Assembly (NCBI GenBank): GCA_013297575.1
Contig: JAAFHO010000106.1
Location: forward strand, 1 to 12,092
Origin: Chitinophagales bacterium
GTDB taxonomy: Bacteria > Bacteroidota > Bacteroidia > Chitinophagales > Saprospiraceae
DNA: 12,092 nucleotides
Direction of reading: 5' to 3'
Shown here: one piece after another, positions 6,486 to 12,092 of the stretch
How the letters are laid out: each line of letters starts with the position of its first letter
How positions within the stretch are numbered: position 1 is the first letter of the stretch
The notes under the pieces: model-generated
What the model saw: only the letters and a program-made list of their open reading frames with translations
Database searches by the model: none
What the model was told of the DNA's origin: nothing
Translations under genes and position numbers: made by a program

Positions 6486-6507
6486 TGTTGATTTAGTCTA
6501 AATAACA
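6486..6507. promoter_or_regulatory. Operator-like palindrome before feoA (metalloregulator candidate)
   Basis: ATTTAG (6491-6496) and CTAAAT (6498-6503) form a perfect inverted repeat around a single T. The outer arms TGTT (6486-6489) and AACA (6504-6507) continue the symmetry, with one extra G on the left. The site lies between the putative -7 box and the start codon, where a bound repressor would block transcription. TTAG/CTAA half sites recall DtxR/IdeR-type iron boxes, but Fur or another regulator is equally possible. No regulator gene is in the window. Confidence 0.5.
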
Positions 6508-6511
6508 TTAT

Positions 6512-6745
6512 ATGCAACGTCGATACCGCACATTACCCGAGTTAAAAGCACACGAAAGTGCACAAGCAGTTTCATTTACCGACCCCGAATTGGCGTGTAA
6601 ACTGACCGCAATGGGCGTTTTGCCGGGTGCAATGATCGAAATGGTGCGCAAAGCACCGTTTGGGGATGCATTTTATGTGAAAGTGGATGGTGTGCGTTTA
6701 GCATTACGCACGGAAGAAGCGGAGCAGATTTTATTGACGGTTTAA
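6512..6745 (+). CDS. feoA: Ferrous iron transport protein FeoA
   Basis: This 77-residue protein is a single FeoA domain, a small SH3-like beta barrel that works with FeoB in ferrous iron uptake, probably at its cytoplasmic face. The segment KLTAMGVLPGAMIEMVRKAPFG is the family core, followed by FYVKVDGVRLALRTEEAEQILL. The length is normal for a stand-alone FeoA. The ATG at 6512 lies directly after the operator-like palindrome. feoB starts 16 nt after its stop, so the pair is an operon. Its exact biochemical role in the family is still debated. Confidence 0.92.
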   Translation: MQRRYRTLPELKAHESAQAVSFTDPELACKLTAMGVLPGAMIEMVRKAPFGDAFYVKVDGVRLALRTEEAEQILLTV

Positions 6746-6761
6746 GCATTTTATTTTCTGG

Positions 6762-8933
6762 ATGAATAAGGACGCGCAGCAACTGCAGCCACTCAAAGTA
6801 GGTTTAGTCGGTAATCCCAACAGCGGAAAATCGACGGTTTTTAACCAATTAACTGGTTTACGCCAAAAAACAGGCAATTTCCCCGGGGTTACCGTTGAAA
6901 TAAAAGAAGGTAGTTTTACTTTGCCCAAAGGTCGCCGCGTTTCGCTCGTCGATTTCCCGGGCGCGTATAGTCTTTATCCGACCTCTTCCGATGAGAAAGT
7001 ACTGGCAGAAGTACTGACCCACACTACCGATCCACATTTCCCAGATGTGCTGGTCTATATCGCTGATGTAACCCACCTTGAAAAACACCTGCTGCTTTTT
7101 ACACAAATTTTGGATCTGCAAATTCCTGCAATTCTCGCGTTGAACATGATTGATTTGGCAGCAGCAGAAGGCATCAAAATTACAGTACAGCCTTTGGCGG
7201 CCAAATTAGGTGTGCCAGTCGTACTGGTGAATGGCCGGACGGGTGAAAATATTGCGCAATTATCGGCTGTAATCGAGCAAATGGAGTCTATATCTCCAGT
7301 TTTGACCAAACCATTTTACAAATTTAGCGACGACGAAACGAGTGTTTCTGATGCAATAAAACATAATTTTGGTATTTCCAATGCCTATCGCGCTTTGCTT
7401 TTGGCGCATCATAAAGATTGGTTACCATTTCTCAATAGTGCCGAAAAGGCTATTTTGGGTACAATAACGGAAACCAAACAATTTCAATCTTTGCGCGCGC
7501 AGGTGGAAGAAACACTGTCGCGTTTTGACCGATTTACGCCTATTGTTCAGGAGGCCATCCAGCATCCTCCTGTTTTTCCAACCACTACTACCGATCGTAT
7601 TGATGCGGTGTTGACCCATCGTGTGGCTGGTCCATTTATTTTTGTAGGTGTGATGATGCTTGTGTTTAGTTGCATTTTTTATGGTTACGAAATTACTGGA
7701 GGTTGGGTAGAAGGGCTTATGGGATGGCTTATTGAAAAAGCGGAAGCCGCAGTAGCGCCCTTACAAATTGCTTGGCTCACCGATTTTATTACAAAAGGTA
7801 TATTAGAAGGACTAAAAGGCGTATTGGTTTTTGTGCCACAGGTTGCCCTGCTTTCGTTCCTGATTGCTATGTTGGAAGAGTCGGGTTATCTGACGCGGGT
7901 GGTTTTTATGTTCGATAAAATGATGCGTCGTTTTGGCATGAACGGCAGGAGTATTGTAGCGTTGATTGGGGGTGGGGCTTGTGCCGTACCTGCTATTAAA
8001 GGCACACGGACGATCGGTAACTGGAAAGAGCGGATCATTACGATTATGGTAACGCCATTTATCAGTTGTTCGGCGCGTATTCCTGTATATATGGTGTTGA
8101 TTCCCATCGCATTACCTCGTGCAGGCTGGTGGATATGGGCGCAAGTATTTGGTGCTATGTATGTATTGGGCGTGGTGACGGCCCTTGCATCGGGGTGGGT
8201 ATTGAACAAGATACTCAAAACGCGGGAGGCCTCTTTCCTCACGTTACAAATGCCTGTTTATCGCGTGCCACATTGGAAAAACGTGTGGCTGACGGTGATG
8301 GATAAAGTAAAAAGTTTTGTAGCAGGCGTTTGGAAACCCATTTTGATTATTACTTCTGCTTTGTGGTTTCTGTCCAGTTTTGGTCCTGGAGATATTGCAG
8401 AAAAAGCAAAAAATAGCGCATCAATGGACATAACTGCTGGTGTTAGGACGGATGCAGATCGCGGTGATTTGGAGGCTTCGTACAAGTTGGAGTATTCTTG
8501 GGCGGGCAAAGTGGGCAAGTTTATTGAGCCTGCTATTCGGCCATTGGGTTATGATTGGAAAATTGGGATAGGCATTCTTTCGTCTTTTTTGGCGCGTGAG
8601 GTATTTAACAGCACGATGTACGTGATTTATAGTTTGGAGAGTGTGGGGAAAAAAGAAGAAAGTGCGGCGGGCGATGAAAAGCCTTTTGAGCGTTATGCAA
8701 CTTTGAAAGACAGAATGATGAACGATCGTTTTCGCGATACGGATCAAAGGATTTATACCACGGCAACGGGTCTTTCGCTGCTTGTTTTTTATGCTTTGGC
8801 GATGCAGTGTATGAGTACGCTGGTGGTTGTAAAGCAAGAAACTGGCAGGTGGCGGTGGGCTATTTTGCAGTTTTTGGTAATGGGTATAATGGCCTATTTA
8901 TTTGCGTGGGTTACCTTTTTGGTGGCATCTTAA
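6762..8933 (+). CDS. feoB: Ferrous iron transporter FeoB
   Basis: This 723-residue inner-membrane protein imports Fe(II). An N-terminal GTPase domain has the G1 loop GNPNSGKS (17-24), the likely G2 threonine T44 (VTVE), G3 DFPG (64-67) and G4 NMID (128-131). The expected G5 place reads VNGRTGENI. A helical linker (about 180-270) follows, and the membrane part begins near residue 288. It holds the two gate motifs: GGACAVPAIKGTR with C407, and FISCSARIPVY with C436. LEESGYLTR (371-379), SFLAREVF (608-615) and MQCMST near the end are also typical. G3 is DFPG rather than the commoner DLPG. A hydrophilic insert of about 60 residues (543-600) lies between membrane segments, which I believe is common in this phylum. 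No feoC is present. Its stop is 6 nt from the convergent gldH stop. Confidence 0.97.
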   Translation: MNKDAQQLQPLKVGLVGNPNSGKSTVFNQLTGLRQKTGNFPGVTVEIKEGSFTLPKGRRVSLVDFPGAYSLYPTSSDEKVLAEVLTHTTDPHFPDVLVYIADVTHLEKHLLLFTQILDLQIPAILALNMIDLAAAEGIKITVQPLAAKLGVPVVLVNGRTGENIAQLSAVIEQMESISPVLTKPFYKFSDDETSVSDAIKHNFGISNAYRALLLAHHKDWLPFLNSAEKAILGTITETKQFQSLRAQVEETLSRFDRFTPIVQEAIQHPPVFPTTTTDRIDAVLTHRVAGPFIFVGVMMLVFSCIFYGYEITGGWVEGLMGWLIEKAEAAVAPLQIAWLTDFITKGILEGLKGVLVFVPQVALLSFLIAMLEESGYLTRVVFMFDKMMRRFGMNGRSIVALIGGGACAVPAIKGTRTIGNWKERIITIMVTPFISCSARIPVYMVLIPIALPRAGWWIWAQVFGAMYVLGVVTALASGWVLNKILKTREASFLTLQMPVYRVPHWKNVWLTVMDKVKSFVAGVWKPILIITSALWFLSSFGPGDIAEKAKNSASMDITAGVRTDADRGDLEASYKLEYSWAGKVGKFIEPAIRPLGYDWKIGIGILSSFLAREVFNSTMYVIYSLESVGKKEESAAGDEKPFERYATLKDRMMNDRFRDTDQRIYTTATGLSLLVFYALAMQCMSTLVVVKQETGRWRWAILQFLVMGIMAYLFAWVTFLVAS

Positions 8934-8939
8934 TACCCA

Positions 8940-9419
8940 TTATTTGCCTTTTTGTAAATCCAACTGCTCAATATCAAGCCCTATGGCATTGATGCCGATG
9001 AGGGAATCTTTGCGCATAAATTGTTCTACGACAATTCGGTATTGCCCTAATTCATTAAAAAACGTGTTTTCTTGAAGCATAATGTGCTGTTTGGCACTGT
9101 TTCCGCTTGTTTTACCCAATATTTTACCTTGTGCATCAAATATATTAAAAGAGCGGACGGTGCTTAACCGTTGTCCGCTAGGAAAAATCGTGTTGAGGCG
9201 CACATAAACGTTTTCGTTGGCATAATCCTTTTGGGCATCAAAATTCAGGTACAAATTATATAAATGGCTGGAATCTTTGATATTAAAATCAAAAACCACG
9301 CTATCGCGGTACATCCACTGGCCGTCCGCTACGGTTTTATCGGATTGATAGATATAATTGGGGCCGCAAGCGGTCAAACCCAGCATAATGGCTAGGAGTG
9401 GGAGTATGAATTTTGACAT
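8940..9419 (-). CDS. gldH: Gliding motility lipoprotein GldH
   Basis: This 159-residue protein matches GldH, a lipoprotein needed for gliding in flavobacteria and linked to the type IX secretion system; its exact job is unknown. The signal peptide MSKFILPLLAIMLGLTAC ends in a good lipobox (LTAC, C18). The mature part shows the family pattern: W35 followed by DSVVFDFNI, then LYNLYLNFDAQKDYANENVYV, then DAQGKILGKTSGN, and finally the C-terminal FMRKDSLIGINAIGLDIE. The protein is probably anchored in the outer or inner membrane. The start ATG at 9419 lies 50 bases downstream of an exact -7 box. The gene stands alone, with no other gld gene in the window. A short length and a diverged sequence leave some doubt, but the ending is characteristic. 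Confidence 0.82.
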   Translation of the reverse strand: MSKFILPLLAIMLGLTACGPNYIYQSDKTVADGQWMYRDSVVFDFNIKDSSHLYNLYLNFDAQKDYANENVYVRLNTIFPSGQRLSTVRSFNIFDAQGKILGKTSGNSAKQHIMLQENTFFNELGQYRIVVEQFMRKDSLIGINAIGLDIEQLDLQKGK

Positions 9420-9589
9420 TGTTGTACTTTTTTGATTTGATGCTAATTGTTTTTGGAGGTTCGGGAGGGCAAAAGTATAACATAAACTACTTTGGATACT
9501 ACGGCCTTTGCGAATAAACGATAAATCAGGTAGTTATGGTCTAATATCTTAACCACATTAGAAGATAAATGTGTACGCTACGTTTAAGT
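9420..9589. other. Intergenic region between gldH and the MFS gene
   Basis: This 170-bp stretch has no supported gene. It holds the gldH promoter and the 3' end of the panD operon. Short alternative stems near 9540-9566 (TCTAAT/ATTAGA and ATCTT/AAGAT) may help end the operon transcript, but are weak. Confidence 0.5.
9470..9477 (-). promoter_or_regulatory. -7 promoter box for gldH
   Basis: The minus strand reads TACTTTTG, an exact match to TAnnTTTG and the same octamer as before serC. It lies 50 bases upstream of the gldH ATG, implying a leader of roughly 40-45 nt. Confidence 0.55.
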
Positions 9590-10753
9590 TTACTTATGTG
9601 GTTTTTTCCAAAAAAATTGCAAATAAACCCAGCCCAACACCGATGCTACCGCAGCAACAACAAACACCATAGGCATGTGGTGAATATCCGAACCAAAGTA
9701 CCACCCTGCAAATAATGCACCACCGCCAATCGCAATTTCCAAGGCAATAAACATAGTGGACAAAGCACGGCCACGTTGTTTTTGGTCACCCAAGTCCACC
9801 GTCCAGGCATTAATCGCTGGGGAAAAAATACCATTACCCAATCCAAATACCAAACCACCCAAGTACAATAACCAAGCAGTATTGGCATAAGCCAAAATCA
9901 ACATCGACGCGGCAATTACCCACGCAGAAACTTTAAGTACCGGAACACGACCAATTTGATCCGATATACGCCCCGCAAAAATACGCGTCGAGGCACTCGA
10001 TAAAGTAAAAATAGAAAAGAAAGTCCCTCTATTGCTCACGCCCAAGTGATCGCTCAAATCAGGAATCAAAGTCAGGATAATGCCATAACTCAAGTAGCAA
10101 AATAACATCACAATAGCGGCGGGCAGCGATTTGGGGTCGTAAATATCCTTTTTTCCAATTTTTAAATGTGCTAGCGTAAATTTCTGCTTTTCTTTTAGGG
10201 TTTCCGGCATATTGAGCAAGATCACAATCGAAAAAACCGCCAATACCGCCGAACTATAAAACATCATCGAAATACCCCAGGTATTCGATACCCAACTACC
10301 CAAAGGTGGTGCCGATGAAGCCCCAACACTCAGACAAATACCCAGTATGCCCATGGCCTCGCCGCGTCGGTCTTCTGGTACCACATCTGCTACGTATGCC
10401 GCTGTGGCTGTTGGTTTAAATCCCGTTGAAAAACCATGAAAAAAGCGCAGGATCATAAAACCCGTCACAAAATGCAGAACAGGATATAACGCACTACACA
10501 CCACACAAGCAATAGTCCCTACATACATCACGGGTAAACGCCCAATGGTATCCGTTAATTTTCCGCTAAAAGGCCGCGAAAGACCCGCCGTTAGCGTAAA
10601 CAATGCAATGATCCAACCTTTGTAATCGCCGCCGCCCATTTTGTCCAAATAATTGGGCAACTCGGGGATCATCATATTAAAACTACCTGCAAAAAGGGCA
10701 TGCGACAAGCACAACAGCATAAATGGTCGCGTGTAAATTCCGGGGGAACTCAT
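9590..10753 (-). CDS. Major facilitator superfamily transporter
   Basis: This 387-residue inner-membrane protein has the length and about 12 hydrophobic segments of an MFS transporter. Motif A appears in both halves: GKLTDTIGRLP (from residue 64) after the second membrane span, and GRISDQIGRVP (from residue 261) in the second half, as expected from the family's internal duplication. RFFHGFSTGF and VPEDRRGEAMG are also typical of the first half and resemble drug or metabolite exporters. The substrate cannot be read from the sequence. I chose the ATG at 10753, because it overlaps the stop of the upstream transporter gene as ATGA, a classical translational coupling. An in-frame start at 10801 would add 16 charged residues lying inside the upstream gene. 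It is the last gene of the panD operon. Confidence 0.9.
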   Translation of the reverse strand: MSSPGIYTRPFMLLCLSHALFAGSFNMMIPELPNYLDKMGGGDYKGWIIALFTLTAGLSRPFSGKLTDTIGRLPVMYVGTIACVVCSALYPVLHFVTGFMILRFFHGFSTGFKPTATAAYVADVVPEDRRGEAMGILGICLSVGASSAPPLGSWVSNTWGISMMFYSSAVLAVFSIVILLNMPETLKEKQKFTLAHLKIGKKDIYDPKSLPAAIVMLFCYLSYGIILTLIPDLSDHLGVSNRGTFFSIFTLSSASTRIFAGRISDQIGRVPVLKVSAWVIAASMLILAYANTAWLLYLGGLVFGLGNGIFSPAINAWTVDLGDQKQRGRALSTMFIALEIAIGGGALFAGWYFGSDIHHMPMVFVVAAVASVLGWVYLQFFWKKPHK

Positions 10754-11625
10754 AGCGACATCAAAATAATGGCGAGCATCGCCAATGAGAAACCGATCCA
10801 ATTAATAGCACTCAACCGTTCCCTAAACAATGCGACCGCGCCAATCGTGGTGATTAAAATAATCCCAACATTGATCACCGGAAATACAACCGACCCTTCC
10901 AAGCCAGTCCCCAATGCTCGCAGCAAAAAATACATGCTACCAAAATTAGGTATGCCCAAAATAATACCGCCCCACACATTTTTAATAGAAAAAACCATCG
11001 TGCCGCGTACCCAGTTAAAAGCCGCAACGATAAGTCCCAGCACACCTGCCGTACCAAAAACGGTACTGATAAAGCGTACATTATCGGGCGAAACGTACTT
11101 TTCGCCCTGTACCCAAAGAAAAGTTATTTCAATTACGCCCGACAAAGCCCAAGTAATAATAGGTAACCAAATCAAATTTTTATTGGAATGGGTCGTCGTA
11201 AGTGTATCGGATTTTTTAGGCCAATTGACCAAAATAATTGCCGCCAAAGCCATCACAACACCCATGATTTTCCAGGCACTAGCAGACTCGTGATAGACCA
11301 AAATAGCAAATGGAACAGTCACTAAAATACTCATTTTCTGCATTATTTGGCTCACGGTAACGCCAAAATGCTTAACAGTGAGTGCTGCACCCGTAAATCC
11401 AGTAATAAACACAATACCCAATCCGAGGGCATAGGGCAGCCATTTGCCTTCATCGCCATCTGCGGGGCCAAGTGGCAGACGACCCGAATAGATCCACCCG
11501 CAACACACACAGGTGACATAATTAAAGACAATGGCCTGAAAACTATCCACCCCGTATCGTCCATACAGTTTGAAAATAAATCCCAACAGCACAGAACATA
11601 CAATGGAAAGGAGCAAAAAAAGCAT
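10750..11625 (-). CDS. EamA/DMT-superfamily transporter
   Basis: This 291-residue protein has about ten hydrophobic helices in two similar halves and fits the drug/metabolite transporter superfamily (EamA-type). The first half ends with WKIMGVVMALAAIILVNWPKK, and the second with INWIGFSLAMLAIILMSL; the repeated GxxxALxAIILxx helix end is the EamA duplication signature. FRERLSAINW and YHESASAWKI, just before those helices, are the matching E-containing loops. Members export amino acids, metabolites or drugs, and the substrate here is unknown. It begins 3 nt after the panD stop and ends overlapping the MFS start, so it is the middle gene of a three-gene operon. Its location suggests, but does not prove, transport of a compound linked to beta-alanine or pantothenate. 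Confidence 0.85.
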   Translation of the reverse strand: MLFLLLSIVCSVLLGFIFKLYGRYGVDSFQAIVFNYVTCVCCGWIYSGRLPLGPADGDEGKWLPYALGLGIVFITGFTGAALTVKHFGVTVSQIMQKMSILVTVPFAILVYHESASAWKIMGVVMALAAIILVNWPKKSDTLTTTHSNKNLIWLPIITWALSGVIEITFLWVQGEKYVSPDNVRFISTVFGTAGVLGLIVAAFNWVRGTMVFSIKNVWGGIILGIPNFGSMYFLLRALGTGLEGSVVFPVINVGIILITTIGAVALFRERLSAINWIGFSLAMLAIILMSL

Positions 11626-11628
11626 CGT

Positions 11629-11982
11629 TTATTTTTTGACTAATCGGTTGGTCTCGTCTGGGAATATAGCAACAGGTTTAAAGGTTTTGGCCTCTTCTGG
11701 CGTTACAAATGCATAGGAAATGATGATAACAATATCGCCCACTTGTACTTTGCGCGCAGCAGCACCATTAAGACAAATAACACCACTGCCCCGTTCGCCG
11801 CGAATAGCATACGTCTCCAAACGAGCACCATTGTTATTATTTACAATTTGTACCTTTTCCCCTTCTATAATATTGGCGGCTTCCAATAAATCCTCATCAA
11901 TCGTAATACTTCCAATATAGTTCAGGTCGGCTTGTGTCACCTTTACCCGATGAATTTTACTTTTAAAAACTTGTATTTGCAT
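11629..11982 (-). CDS. panD: Aspartate 1-decarboxylase
   Basis: This 117-residue protein is PanD, which decarboxylates aspartate to beta-alanine for pantothenate and coenzyme A. It is a pyruvoyl enzyme made by self-cleavage between G24 and S25 in NYIGSITID, the same positions as in E. coli PanD; S25 becomes the pyruvoyl group. K9, R54, T57 and Y58 (RLETYAI), known to be important in that enzyme, are all present. ERGSG and LNGAAARKVQVGDIVIIISY are family core motifs. I chose the ATG at 11982 because it puts every conserved residue at the E. coli number; an in-frame TTG at 11991 would add three residues. The EamA-type transporter gene follows after 3 nt. An exact -7 promoter box lies upstream. 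Confidence 0.96.
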   Translation of the reverse strand: MQIQVFKSKIHRVKVTQADLNYIGSITIDEDLLEAANIIEGEKVQIVNNNNGARLETYAIRGERGSGVICLNGAAARKVQVGDIVIIISYAFVTPEEAKTFKPVAIFPDETNRLVKK

Positions 11983-12005
11983 GGTTTGCAATAAAAAATG
12001 AAAGG

Positions 12006-12013
12006 CAAAATTA
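12006..12013 (-). promoter_or_regulatory. -7 promoter box for the panD operon
   Basis: The minus strand reads TAATTTTG, an exact match to TAnnTTTG, 23 bases upstream of the panD ATG. It should drive panD and both transporter genes. The remaining bases to the right edge (12014-12092) show no supported gene. Confidence 0.55.
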
Positions 12014-12092
12014 GGTAGAATTTATCAAATGGCAGCGTGATCTGTGTGATTTGTAAGTTAATGCCCTATTTGGCCGTTTAAAAAGGCTATTC

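Noticed and set aside
8421..8837. 138-codon open frame on the minus strand inside feoB
   Set aside because: It is a shadow of the feoB 3' half; the translation is rich in Arg, His and Thr with no recognisable domain.
9540..9566. Two mutually exclusive short stems (TCTAAT/ATTAGA and ATCTT/AAGAT), attenuator-like
   Set aside because: Stems of 5-6 AT-rich pairs are expected by chance, and the place, after the MFS stop, does not suit attenuation.
9590..10801. Longer MFS form starting at 10801
   Set aside because: The ATG at 10753 forms an ATGA overlap with the upstream stop, and the added 16 residues are charged and lie within the upstream gene.
10700..11293. 197-codon open frame on the plus strand
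   Set aside because: It is antisense to the EamA-type and MFS genes, and its translation shows no domain, only the complement of hydrophobic codons.
12014..12092. Possible start of another gene at the right edge
   Set aside because: Frames are short and interrupted by stops; nothing beyond panD upstream sequence is supported.

Overview
The window looks like chromosomal DNA of a Bacteroidota bacterium. The evidence is a gldH-type gliding-motility lipoprotein gene, several upstream matches to the Bacteroidota -7 promoter box TAnnTTTG, few Shine-Dalgarno sequences, and gene families typical of Saprospiria, Chitinophagia or Flavobacteriia. The exact lineage cannot be fixed from this sequence. 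I see no tRNA, rRNA, CRISPR array, transposase or phage gene. Most of the window is housekeeping and transport.

Layout, left to right. (1) 1-123, minus: the first 41 codons of an exported TPR protein, cut by the window edge. (2) 134-297: a 164-bp near-palindromic element with 38-bp inverted ends, lying exactly between the truA stop codon and the upstream region of the TPR gene. (3) 298-1636, minus: a DinB-like gene and a truA-family gene, one base apart. (4) 1765-4333, plus: a membrane class III adenylate cyclase with an exported TPR-like/coiled-coil sensor part, followed 10 nt later by a lipoprotein of the proline iminopeptidase type. (5) 4397-5080, minus: an isolated FkbM-family methyltransferase in DNA of visibly lower G+C. 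(6) 5081-5340: an intergenic stretch with a strong 14-bp hairpin, probably the serC terminator. (7) 5341-6420, minus: serC, divergent from feoA-feoB (6512-8933, plus), with a palindromic operator-like site directly before feoA. (8) 8940-9419, minus: gldH, convergent with feoB and 6 nt from it. (9) 9590-11982, minus: a tight operon panD - EamA-type transporter - MFS transporter, with a 3-nt gap and an ATGA overlap.

How the genes may work together. The cyclase is built to carry an extracytoplasmic signal into cAMP, and its downstream partner is an envelope peptidase-like lipoprotein. FeoA and FeoB form a ferrous iron importer, probably repressed by an iron-responsive regulator. PanD makes beta-alanine for pantothenate and CoA, and shares an operon with two transporters of unknown substrate. 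The items most worth a second look are the palindromic element at 134-297, the feoA operator candidate, the cyclase/peptidase pair and the panD-transporter operon. I do not see a clearly new multi-gene system here.
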